Shown here piece after piece: positions 22,052-33,003 of a stretch of DNA of 64,000 nucleotides. Numbering within the stretch: the stretch's first letter is position 1; every line of letters begins with the position of its first letter. The notes under the pieces are model-generated. The model had not been told where the DNA came from and searched no databases. It was given only the letters and a program-made list of their open reading frames with translations. The position numbers and the translations under genes are program-made. This DNA comes from Daedaleopsis sinensis (Eukaryota > Basidiomycota > Agaricomycetes > Polyporales > Polyporaceae): the NCBI GenBank assembly GCA_033807695.1, contig CM066302.1, positions 2,976,001 through 3,040,000 on the forward strand, given 5' to 3'.

Positions 22052-23960
22052 TTATTCGGTGCACGTGGTGACTGATGGGGCAAGAGCAGCAAATGTGTGA
22101 AAATCAACATAACGGTTGAGAAGAAAGGTCATCGGCTCATCGAGGATGTTGCCAGGGCCCAGTTGTCCAATCGGGATCCAGTGGGTCTGGTCCAAACTTG
22201 GGTATGAGGTGGCATGTGCGTACAAGATCGTGGACAGAGACATCACTCACATTCTGGACGTGATTGCGTGTGGAGTGGGAGGTAGGAGGTAAGCCTGATA
22301 CCGAGTCGGCTGTACGCAAAGGGCAAAGCAGCGGTTCATTGGGAAGTTGCGGCAGGCAGAAGATGGAACGGACTTGTGCAGGACGCAAACCTGGTGGGAT
22401 GAAATGGAATGAGGGAAAGTGTGATTCAATGTGGCAGTAGTTTACGCACCTTCGAACCCATTTTCAGTCCTATAAGACCCACCCCCCCATACAAACAACC
22501 CGCAGTCAAAGTGGGCCTGCATGGCCTTGCGATCTCTGACACGAGGAACCACGGGACTTGCACATAACTTGCAGATGCGCTTGGAGTTTGCGACGTGAAT
22601 CAAAGTACACCATGGTGATCTGACCAATGAGCGCACATACGTTAATAAACATGTAGAAGTACATGTAGTGGAAAACATCGATGAAGGCTTCAGACGATGC
22701 AAGAGATGGTATGTGCGGAGGGTTGGTTGTGAGGAAGTTGTTCAGATGTTCGAGGAGGTCGACAGTGCCATAGGACGAGATGAGGGTCTGGATTGGCACA
22801 CAGCGTCAAGTGGGTGTGAGCGGAAGCTGGAATGCGTGGCTAACATTGGAATGCAGGAGTTGACGAAGCGCTCGGATGTCTTGGGCATCGTCAACGAACT
22901 TGGTGGGATCGTTCTCCCCCGCCATCATACCCTCTGTGCTACCTCCCGCCTGCTGCGCTTGAACTGGGCCGTCTCCAAGTGAATTCAATCTACTAGGGTC
23001 TTCCTCGTCTTCTAAGTCCATGTCTCCTGTGTCGGCTTCCTGCTGCAGCTTGTTGTGGACCCAGTCAAGATACACCGTCCGCAGGGCTAACACTTCCTAT
23101 CTCTGCAACCATAGCATCATCTGTGGAAAATAATCGCGCTGGCTGCTCGCGTGAAACACTTTCTTCGCAAGATCTATGTGCAGCCGTTCAGATGTCTCTG
23201 TGTTGAGACCATCAAGGCAGCCGAGGCGACGAAGACTTCTTTGTCACAATGAAAGTTGGCCAACACGGTGTGCATCTGTGCGAGGCTGAGGTCAGAGTGG
23301 ACCTCGTACTGGGTGTAGTACACAAAGTCCAAGAGTGAGCGAGTAGCGGTGAGGACACGTGTGTTGGTGTGGCCGACCAGGATGCCTAAGAGTACCTTCT
23401 CGATCTCTTTGGCCTCTGTGCCGGTCCACTGGGTGATCATAGAGATACCTCGTTGGAAATGCCATAGTGCATGACAACAATGTCTCAGTGTCCCCGATGA
23501 CCCGATGATGGTCTGGCACCACTTGAGAAGGTGGTCTTTGACAACACCCTTGTGCAGTTGATGCAATATGTCAGGGGCAATGCATGCAAAGATATCGGTA
23601 TGCAGAAGGGTACTCCAGAAGGGAGGGAAGACGGGACCGAGGCCCTGTTCAATGTACATAAGGACACCCTCCTACCAGGCTCTTTTGACGCAATCGAATT
23701 CGGGGGGCCATGCGTGCAGTTCTCGGTGCATATTCGTCACGCAGTCAGGTCCCAGTCACTTACGTCTCGCGCTAAATGCACACAAAACAGCTGGACGGCG
23801 TGTGTGAACACCTCACGCTGAATGTGTTTGGGCCATCAGGGGTCACGAATGCCTCCACACTCCGGGCAAGGACTGGATCTACGGCGGTGGCTTGCTCTAA
23901 CGCTTTACACACTTTACGGCCTTATACATCACGCGCGGGATCAGGATCATCGCCCAGAGC
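22052..23960 (-). pseudogene. Degenerate Plavaka-like transposase
   Basis: Pieces in successive minus-strand frames line up with Plavaka-type DNA transposases of Agaricomycetes. In order they are CPECGGIRDP then REVFTHAVQLFCVHLARDV (about 23.9-23.8 kb), [20 protein letters not shown], the hallmark [38 protein letters not shown] (23.6-23.3 kb), VLALRTVYLDWV (23.05 kb), a C-terminal part near 22.7 kb, and LLNRYVDFHTFAAL (22.1 kb). An in-frame stop follows CGGIRDP, and other frame changes cannot all be explained by introns, so the copy is broken. The family name is from memory of the motif order; no search was run. Confidence 0.72.
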
Positions 23961-24453
23961 ATCGCCGCCTGACTCTTTTGTCCCTCACGCACGCTCCAGC
24001 AGATGGATGACGACACATCTCATGACAGGGCACCCCGGGACTTGGGTGCAGAAAGAGTCCATGCAACGTCGAGAAAGCATAATATTCCGGTGCCGCGCTC
24101 TTCTCGAAGCGTCACTGCGACACTGAGAATTTCACGCATCTGAGGGCACTTGCCAATGATTCTCGAGAGCATTGCTGCGACATCAAGAATGCACGACATT
24201 CATGTGCTCGCACAACGTTCACGGATGGAGCGCATGTAACGCTCAATATTGTGAGAAGAGCAGGGCCACTCACAGAATATACCACTACTATGTGCCGCGG
24301 TATTATGTCAGTCTGTTTACTATTATGCAATACAACATCGCCAACTGGTTTGACTGCATTTAGAAACATTTTCTACCTGTGGCTCAATGGTCAGCGTTGC
24401 GGGAGTGCCGAGCTTCGAGACGTGGGCTTACTGGGCCTCCTCGTCACGGTAGC
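23961..24453. other. Spacer between transposase relic and JmjC gene
   Basis: About 490 bp with no coding signal in any frame. It includes the 3' flank of the JmjC gene and the 5' flank of the transposase relic. Nothing else is recognised. Confidence 0.4.
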
Positions 24454-27287
24454 CTAAGTTGGCTTGTCACCCTTGAACAACATTTCGTAAGTTCGTTCCT
24501 CCTGAGCCTGTATCGCCTTGATGTCTGCCGAGTAGAATACGGTGGCTGGCAGCTCGACATTCTGCGAGATGTTGATATTGTCCTCAGGGAGCGACATTGT
24601 CCAGGCTATCTTTCGGGGGCCATGTGTGCTGAACGTCCATCCCAGTTTGTTGAACAACTTGTCGAGGACACCGAGTGCAGCGATCCGACAATAATCGTGT
24701 TCCATCGCTGTGCTGGTCGGGACATGTTTGATTTTGCGCTTTTTCGTTGGACGACGTGGTTGATTAGGTTCCACAACGGACAGGTATTTCTCGTGGAGGA
24801 GGAGGAGCTCATAAAGATGATAGAGGTGGTTGACGTTGACTGTTCATTTAACACGAGTCAGCTACTGATGGCGTATAAGTGATTGCCCACTTACCTGACA
24901 AGACAGGTCTGAAGCATAGGTCCATAGTCATGCGCGCAAGGTACCAAACCACGCTGGGGTGGCCCGAGTTGTTCCCGGCATGATTTGTCACCTCTTCAAG
25001 CTGTTGTGTCATAAGAGTCAGGTGCAGACAATCCCATGCAAGAAAGTGCCCTCCAACTGCTATGGTCTTCACAGGGGTGTAGAGCATGTGGAACTGGCCA
25101 GGAGGTTGTACGCTGAAGCTACTTAGCCAGGAAAAATAGTTTCAGAGCCAACCACAGTACTCACAAGACTGCACCTGGGCGTAAGACAAGAGATGTGACG
25201 TGAAAGTGCTTTTGAAGTTGTGCAGGGTCCAATAGATGATCAAAGTTGGCTGCACACTGCAGGGCTTCCTGGAGCTCGGACCCAGTCTTTGCCCGAGGGG
25301 TGAAGAGGATCCAAATCTTAGCACCGCTGCCTATTGAGACCCAGGTAGCCGCCCCAGTAGCGTCGTGATGCTGATAGGTCAGGAATCCTCCTGTCGTCGC
25401 CAGTGCCCAGTTGGAGAAACACATAGCGTCTGAGGGAATTGAGTATTGGCTGCCATGTTGGAGCCTGGCACTCAATTGCGACGCAGATGAGTTCGGGTTA
25501 TATTCATATGCAATCCCCTGGGTGCTTTTCAGGGCAGCCTCATTGTCCAGTAGGTTGCTGTGAGTTCCGTCAACAATACCTGATGATACAGGATGGGGGC
25601 TCACACACCTGATGCACCATGGCCGTTCATGGTGGGACATGGGTATGTCCAACAAGTTGGCGCAGGTTTGGTTGTCAGTGGCAAGTGCAAAGAACTTAGA
25701 AATCTTTAATGGCGCCCGACTGATATATTGTGTTATACTCTGGGCTCTCGGGATCCAACTTCCGGGCATCCTTCCGCATCTTAGCATCTGTACACCATGT
25801 GAGTTTGCTGATTAGGTCGCTCCATTGGGTAGGAATCAGCTCACCATGCCACTGCACAGGTGCACCGGTAGACCCCCTAAGACGTGCAGCTGTCTGGTCT
25901 GACCATGAGTAATTGTTGGCCAGACAGGTGGGGGACACTACTGCGCAACGTCCCACAGCCAGAGCTCGTCGGATGCGAACTTCAATTTCCGTCTTGTCCT
26001 CATTGGAGGGAGCGTCAGATGATGCTACAATGTCTTCCACCGGAGCAGGGTCGCCATTTGCAAGTCGCTCCGTCGCAAGAGAGGAGCAACTTGCGGCCCA
26101 CTTCACCCATCGCACATCATCATCCTGTGGATGCGAGTGAGATACTGGATGCTGTGCCCAATTATTGAAGATGTGTACCTCAGGTCCATCAATCACAAAG
26201 GGTAGCGGCGTGCGCACCTTGCCCCACCATAGCGTGCTGTCCACTTCACTGGGGAAATCGGGGTCTCCTGGAGATGGCATGAGAGTCTCATCCACACTGG
26301 GAGGGGGATCCATCTGAGTATAGTTAGGCAGGGGGGCAGCACTCTCGTCGGGCTCTGATGACAGACATCAGTGGCAACAATATTAGTGCTCTTCAGCAAT
26401 AGGTCCAACAATGTTCACATACCAGTTTGTGGTGGAACCTGTGGTAGTTCCATGCTGAACGACAGCGGATCATGCATGTCTGAGCCAGCAGCGTCTGACG
26501 AAGAGTCGGTTAACCATATCTTATAGCATATACACAGCCAGCAATGGGTAGACTATACAAAAAAACGCGCACCTATAGATACTGCCCGCCCTTGTTGGCT
26601 TGCCCATTCAGCAATCATGGCCGGGCTCGCAAGGTCAGGTGAATCCCGGTCAGCTGACGCTCTAGGAGATTGGATCACGGCTGTGGATTGAAATGACCGG
26701 GGGTCGTTGGCAGCAGGCTTCGTGTCCAGCACCCTCTGCAGGTTAGCGTAGATCAGGCCGAGCAATTTTGTTCTGTCGAGGTCTGACAACTCCAGCTTGG
26801 CTGCACTTGTATTCCGCACCTCCCGGGCGAACTTCCCGCGTGCATCTTGGCGCCACCAACAAAGTCCTGAGGTGCCAATGCTGATGAAGGCGGTGGGGAA
26901 CAAAGGATGTGTGAACTTGTTGGGTTGAACGAGGTCGACGGAACGCAATGCCTCCCAGGAAAGGTTTTCTTCGACTGACTCTGCGTCCTCAACCTTGGTA
27001 ATCCGTATGTATGCCCTGGTCGTGCTCGTTACCCAGACATCACTGGGTACTCCAAAGCTGCCGTCTGGAGGCTGGCCGACAGACCACACTATGAGATTGA
27101 GGTAATTCTTCTGGTTACTGAACTGTTGAACCTGGGCAGCAAAAGGTGGGGAAGGGTCTGCGTCTTTCGGCACCATGCGCGTGCCGATGGTGGCCATGTA
27201 TAGCTCGTGTTTATCATCGGCATTATTCAATATCTTAGCCTCTGGAGGCGCTGCAACGATGTCATTCAGTATCCAAGCATTGGACAA
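24454..27287 (-). CDS. JmjC-domain protein, accessory basidiomycete type (one apparent frameshift)
   Basis: A putative 2-oxoglutarate/Fe(II)-dependent JmjC protein. The N-terminal 240 residues are unrecognised (MSNAWILNDIVAAPPEAKIL start). After two well-formed introns comes a charged region. The JmjC core follows: GGFLTYQHHDATGAATWVS with a metal-binding His-x-Asp, GSGAKIWILF, PGAVFVQPPGQFHMLYTPVK with a probable third ligand His, and AVGGHFLAWDCLHLT. The last exon is basic (PRRPTKKRKIKH), like a nuclear signal. Most introns are GT-AG and preserve frame. Near 25,696-25,700, however, the frame after GAIKDF hits a stop and continues one base out of phase (KFFALATDNQTCANLL). This is a real lesion, a sequencing error or an unseen micro-intron. 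The substrate is unknown; histone demethylation is only a family guess. Confidence 0.68.
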
Positions 27288-27449
27288 ACACGAAACCTTT
27301 ACTTAATACAACAGGATGGCCGCTGACTATCCTCATGGTTGCACTGGTCGGTGTTCAACAAGACAAACTGCGCGGCCATCGATGGCCTCCTCGCTCTCTT
27401 TGCAGCTCGTCTCACGCCTGTCAGGATCCTGTTTGACACCCTGTATATG

Positions 27450-27547
27450 CACTTTACACCCACGTTACACACACGGTTCACACATTCCACACACGTTTCA
27501 CACATGTTACATGGCTGTTACACAGCCGTTTCACTTGCATTACATGC
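27450..27547 (+). repeat. 11-bp tandem repeat array, left
   Basis: Degenerate units around GTTWCACAYNC, about eight in a row, just upstream of the JmjC start codon. The repeat is the reverse complement of the array at 30,830. Confidence 0.75.
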
Positions 27548-28885
27548 CCAAGTCAGACATGCTTCATATACCCATTGTGCAGGCGGTCAACGCCCGCTGT
27601 GCTTGCATCTGATGTCGGAGTAGCCTCTTGCTCGACCCGGATTCTGCGCTGCAGACAACCATGATGACCATCCACTGTCGAAAACGCGATTTTCTCTCCT
27701 AGTACTTCGGAGCGACACCTCGTCTCAAGCGTGCACCCGGTTGCGGGCCCTCCAACTTGCGCGTTCAAAAACTCATCCAGTTACCGTCTCAACCTGTTTC
27801 ATTACACTTATCGGAGGCTGCGCAGGCCCTATAGGATCTGTGCCGTGTCTGAGGTTCTGGACTGCCAGTCCACATTAAGGTTGTGGAGCATACCAGGAAC
27901 TTCCTGCCCCACGGCTCTGCAGAATTGTCGACTTGTGGTTGCGTCAGCAGGTAGCACAGTGAAGAAGTCAAGATGGCATGGCCCGCACAATGTGACACAT
28001 CTCCCAAACCTTCACCGCAGCACATGCCACTGGCCATGCGTTCATCACTGTTCCCTGTCAATGTGTCGCAGCGGTCACAACATTGACACCCACGGGGATA
28101 CAAAGGGCGCATTGAGCGCGAACTAGGATTCAAAAAGAGGTCCTGGCGGCCTCGGTCCGCGACTTCAATTCCCGAGAAAGCCACCGACGCAGATTTTCCA
28201 AGGGTCAAATGTGCATCACCCGCAGACTCAATTGGCCAGTGGCGTCCGTCTGGTTCTGGTGCCTGAAGGGTCACACAAAATCCTTGGATGTCCCATCAGC
28301 CCTGCCAGATGTGCGACAGTCGCTCTTGACTGTCACTATCATTGCGCCGTCTCTGCGACGGTCATCCACGTAATCACTGCCATCTGGTCCTCAACTCACA
28401 ATATGGTGCTCTCGGTGATACATGGAATAGATATATATACGCAGGCACCAATCGATGTATAGACCAGTAGGACGGGCAACGTACATAATTGCGCGTACTG
28501 CGCCGTGTTATGGGCTGTCAATGTTCAACTCCAGGGAGCACATGGGGAACTGTCGGCCAATAGGCAGTCAACGGGATTTGCTATTGTAAGATATGAAATA
28601 TCGACTGTCATCCTTCTAACTTGGCTATGGACACTACAATTGCAATAGGGTGGGTTACAATGTGCCCGGCCCTTAAAGACATCAAAACCCCCCCGCCGGC
28701 GCCAGGTGCTGTATATTGATGACATCAGTGCCATGAGTGATGACATCCTTTAGAATCATCGAGTTGTCAATGCAATGCCAAACGATTAGGTCACGGTGGA
28801 GCCTGATGAGGCATGGGAGCCAGATGAGGGTGGTTATCCAGACCATTGACAATGTCCTTGGTTCACGTTGTTTCCCTCTCTCAAC
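27548..28885. other. Interior left part of the putative element
   Basis: Two opposite overlapping frames (27,731-28,126 plus, 27,789-28,274 minus) are long for the local composition, but neither shows domain motifs or splice context. I do not call a gene here. Confidence 0.35.
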
Positions 28886-29897
28886 ATGTCTGGCAATCGT
28901 GATCGCAGCGCACAAGACGTAGTGAAACTCCTTCAAGACCATGCTGGCAAAAATGGCTCTACTGCCACCGACGAACAGCGTCGCCGGTAAGCTATCTCGC
29001 ATTTGCAGACCCAAATAGCACCAGGTTTAACATTTGCAGGCTCGAGGAGGTCCAGGCATCGGTTCAGCTCACTGCATTGAGTCACCCCCTCTCACTGCCC
29101 CGGGCTATCTGAACAGGCCATGGAACTGGCAGGCACATGGCCGTGTTTGCCCTGTCGATCAAGTTGCCAGTACTGTGCAGCTAGACCACTTCAATGATGG
29201 AGCTCATGGGGTGCCCTCACCTATGCCTTCGGTGAGTGAGTGATCCTTTTCAAACCCGTTCGGTTAGTGCCATACAAGCTGGATTCCATCAAGGTGGTGA
29301 ACGTGGCGCAGATTTGCAGAGACAACCCGATTGCTGTGCAATTGGACAGCACCATCAGCTACCCTCAGTCTGGAGACAATCCGGTATGTTTGAATTGCAA
29401 TGGTGCCATTATTGCGCTCACAATGGACCTGATGGTGTACAGACAGCTGTTGTCTCTGACAGTGGTGTCATCCGCCAGGTGTTCTGGCATGTACATTGCC
29501 ATAACACCCGCAGAATCCGGGATGAGGTGGCTAGGTTTGCAATCACTAGCGGCCTTTTCACTCCAACGGAGTGTGAGGATTATCGCATGTTTTTGATCGG
29601 GGCAGACGTCCCACAGAACATGGTCACAACGACGCATATACCCATTGGTGTGTTCACATTTGCGCTGTATAACATATATCACTAGTGTGCCTCAACTGAT
29701 CTATCGTTGTAGATATAACCGATCCCATGGATTGCGTGGCCGAGGACATACCGTCTGACCATGCAGATCAGCCTGCCGTCGAGGGCATTTCTACAAATGT
29801 CCCTCAGGCAGCGGTTGAACACCGTGTGGTTAAATGTAAAGCCCCGGTTAAACTGGAAGTCTGGCCTCCTGGCGAGCACGTAGAAGGGGCCAAGTAG
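28886..29897 (+). CDS. Unrecognised Cys-rich multi-exon gene (model uncertain)
   Basis: An exon from ATG 28,886 encodes MSGNRDRSAQDVVKLLQDHA. A GT-AG intron (28,987-29,039) leads to RLEEVQAS. A second possible intron of 55 nt joins this to AMELAGTWPCLPCRSSCQYC, which carries a Cys-x2-Cys-x4-Cys-x2-Cys cluster. A later exon gives WCHYCAHNGPDG and VIRQVFWHVHCHNTRRIRDE, again Cys/His-rich. A last exon beginning near 29,713 (ITDPMDCVAEDIP) ends at a TAG at 29,895. The pattern suggests a zinc-binding protein. The middle junctions are not resolved and the gene may be damaged. No family is recognised. Confidence 0.35.
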
Positions 29898-30829
29898 GTT
29901 ATATGCACTCATACCTTGGACGTTTGAGTTAACAAACATAATCGTAGATGGTGGTATGCGCGTGCCTGGGTAACTGGAAACCCTGCGGCCAGCCAGAAGG
30001 ATTTCCTTGACCACTGGACATCACTGAGCAGGACCGCACAGGGAGTAAGGTCACTTTCACCGGTAGACTAAGACCTGGCCGTGCGCTGATCCTGTTTTGT
30101 GACTTTGCACAGGGCATTGGCAAGAAATATAGTTTATACAAGAGCAAAAGGGACGCCGTACGCGCGTAGATCTCTTGGGTGTCAGTTCCGCCCACCTGGC
30201 AGGTGGCCTGTGGAGTCTGGTTATTGAATTGCACAGAGCATCATGAGTAGCAGTAAGACTCTGACCGCCGGGTACATAATGGAGACTTTACTTTCTTAGA
30301 CGATAAACCAACCAGATGGTGTTCCCCGTCACACCAGCCTCTGAGAGGGTTCAGCGCAAAGAGTTGAATCGCCCACGTGCAGGTGGCCATTCTGAACCAC
30401 CAGTTTGCGTCGAGCATGGCTGATTCATGCGCAAGTGAATATCCATGCGAGCTAGTTCAGCTCACCGAGACGTACTTTGCACATCGTCCAGCACTGCTGT
30501 TCGATGGACATTGGCCACTGTGGTTACCCCAGGGTGTCCAGACTTGGTGTCACATCTTCGGGAACGGCCCATGTGGTGTGGCTGCAAGGGGACGGCAACA
30601 TTAGCAATGGGTATTGAATGAGATCAGTCTTGCAAACCAAAAGCACACCGTACTATGTACTAGTATGCATCCTTGAATATTGTACAGTCTATCATAGCCT
30701 GTGGTTGCATTGACAGGAACTTGCACTGGCCTGGGTGACAGGGGGCATGACCCAATGGATCAATGGCCATTTCACGTATCAGTGACAAGGGTCATGGGCC
30801 CATTGAACGTGCCTGGAGCGTCCTGATAT

Positions 30830-30896
30830 CGTGTGTATAACGTGTGTGTAACGTGTGTGTAACGTGCGTATAAGGTGCCTATAACATGCGTCTAAA
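30830..30896 (-). repeat. 11-bp tandem repeat array, right (inverted)
   Basis: Six units of CGTGTGTGTAA and variants, all 11 bp long. It is complementary to the array at 27,450. Confidence 0.8.
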
Positions 30897-31229
30897 GGGT
30901 GCTTCGAACGAACGGTGATAGTGGTAGCTGTAATACTGAGGCCATAGTTTTGGACCCCTAATTTGTGTCAATGGTCGCGCGCGTTATCATTTTTCTTTCG
31001 AGGCCGAAGGTCCTCAGGCTAAGGATTATCAGGACTCACACCCAGTGAGACTCCCGGAACCAACTGGGGGGCATATCAGTTGATAATCATTGTTATTAAC
31101 ACGCCACATTGAATTTTTGAACACCAAGCGACAAGCCAGTGCCTTTTTTGCCTCTTTCTCTCTCTCTCTCTATCTCTCTCTGGATCTTATCAGTCCCATA
31201 TCGCGTCGCGTCAGCCAGTAATCTGAATA
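30897..31229. other. Spacer with a CT repeat
   Basis: About 330 bp upstream of the F-box-like gene. It contains a (TC)n-rich run at about 31,150-31,185, probably leader or promoter. No gene seen. Confidence 0.45.
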
Positions 31230-32314
31230 ATGTCTCCAATACCGCTGTCAACTTTGTATCAAGGGCTTCCAAAGGAGATGTGTGTGCAGATTTGGAAACA
31301 ACTTCAGGTGAGCATGAACCACAGCTACCGCTGTAGGTCTGGCCAACTAGGTGTCTGTGGGGTAAAAGATTCCTGCAACGGTGCTTGCTCGTGACAATTA
31401 TCCCTGTGATATCTGGGAATCCTCCACCTACGACCTCGCCGATTGGGAATGGCAAGAGCGATCAATACTCAAACAGATAGCTGAACTGGTGACAATTTCT
31501 AAGGAAGCTTTTGACGCATACACCCCGCAATTGTACAAGACAACCTACCTTTGCCGTCGGCAGATGGCCACGAACTTTTTCAAACGAGCAGGACAACACG
31601 GGGTGGATAATGCCAGCGTGAGGAGGACAACTGGATGATATTGAATTCCACTCATCAGTTTGTTGAACAGAGGGGGCAACTGGGCCTGGGGCGCATGCGG
31701 CCAATATCTTTTGGAAAGATGTTGCTTCTGCATTGAATCACATGCAGAACCTGCAACAGGTCACGTTGGCGTTGGACAGAGAAGATAAGCATCCATTGCA
31801 ACACTATCGCACTTTATGTCCAATGCTTCCCGCAAGCGTACAAACGGTACGCCTGCGAGCATGGCATTTCACCTCCCGCCATCTCAACTCTGTTGGAGCA
31901 GAGGTATGTCAAGTTTCGCCAATGTCGCCATTCTGACTTTATCGTGAACTTAAGATATTTTCATTCATCATCACATTTAAGCTTCCCTGCCCTGCACCGT
32001 TCACGGAGCACATTGCATGGGCTGCGGATATCGCAAGTTTCAAGTCAGTCCCCGAGATCTGCATCGTCTCTGCATGGTACCTCGTATGGCCGCCATCAGA
32101 TCCTTCCGCCACTCAAAAAGCCTGCGAGAGTTGGACGAGGTTGGCCGGAGATGGACAGCTGAAGTCCATAATAGCCGTTTCTATGCCTTGCGACAGAGGA
32201 TCCGCTGTGGAACAAGAGGTGGAGCAGTCCGACAGGACCCTTGCAGACGCTGTAGCTGCCCGGGCTGTATATCGGTCAAGACGCTGCCTACTAAGAAGAA
32301 CTCATACATTCTGA
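31230..32314 (+). CDS. F-box-like protein (tentative)
   Basis: Exon 1 (31,230-31,307) encodes MSPIPLSTLYQGLPKEMCVQ ending IWKQLQ, which resembles the start of an F-box. A 61-nt intron leads to IPATVLARDNYPCDIWE and then a helix-rich part (QIAELVTISKEAFDAYTPQL). Further exons give LQQVTLALDREDKHPLQHYR and, after a GT-AG intron at about 31,904, LPCPAPFTEHIAWAADIASF through VEQEVEQSDRTLADAVAARA to a stop at 32,312. Codon use is coherent in these exons. The junction near 31,600-31,690 could not be made to fit a canonical intron, so the gene may carry a lesion. If an F-box protein, it would be a substrate adaptor of an SCF ubiquitin ligase. Confidence 0.45.
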
Positions 32315-33003
32315 AGAGCAGCCTCATGTAACATACATCATGACGAAGACCAACACATCCGGGCGGCCTCGATGGTCGGTGGAAATCACGGACAATCCTG
32401 ACACCCTCGACCACTATCCTCTCAACGCGATCAGCGAAACCCTTGACAATAAGGTGGACACAGAGGAGGACGTGGACGAATGAATAGGTGACCGACTATC
32501 ACTGTGTTGACGGCGAAGTGTGCGCGCCATAGGTGATATCCGTCCGGTCGGTCGCACGCCCAGCGATAGATCATGGGTGAGCTTCGGGGAGACCCCGACT
32601 CCCTGCCATCCTGTTCCGGTTCCCTGTGACGACAAGAACCGTATCTCTGCCAGGTGGCATGTATTCTTGCTTCTTGTTTGAGTTGACTCTGGTGCAGGTA
32701 CATACTTCCCGCAATCTTCATCCTCACTTGACCCGCTCTTTGTTGTGTCTTGCTCGATTCACTGTCAAGCTCAGTTATGGGGGTAAGAGTAGCTCGGGAC
32801 TGTTCAGTAGTAGTGTACTACTACTACTACCGGGCCCAAGTGCTTCTACTTTATCCGACTTCAAGTTGAGACTCTATATCATCACACACTTCAGTTGTTA
32901 TCCATCGCCGCACGGACAGACTCGGGGAATAATGATTTCGTAGTAGTGGCACATACACACGAAAGATGACGAACTCTTATAGTACAGTCTCACTCCGTGT
33001 CTA
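32315..33003. other. Convergent spacer, F-box-like and DUF6532-like genes
   Basis: Includes a short GTAGTAGTGTACTACTAC self-complementary run near 32,805-32,830. No coding feature is supported. Confidence 0.4.

Larger units (their letters stand above)
27435..30896. mobile_element. Putative DNA element bounded by inverted 11-bp repeat arrays
   Basis: At 27,440-27,547 there are about eight degenerate 11-bp units of the type GTTACACACAC. At 30,830-30,896 the complementary motif recurs six times (CGTGTGTGTAA type). In outward reading both ends show CACCCT..TA followed by GCAC..TTAnAC and CGTTACACACACG, so the arrays behave like subterminal inverted repeats. The interval holds an unassigned Cys-rich gene and no transposase that I recognise. 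No clean target duplication is visible. It is a candidate non-autonomous element; the exact ends are uncertain. Confidence 0.45.

Noticed and set aside
27789..28274. 161-codon minus-strand frame
   Set aside because: No motif, overlaps an equally long opposite frame, and no splice continuation.
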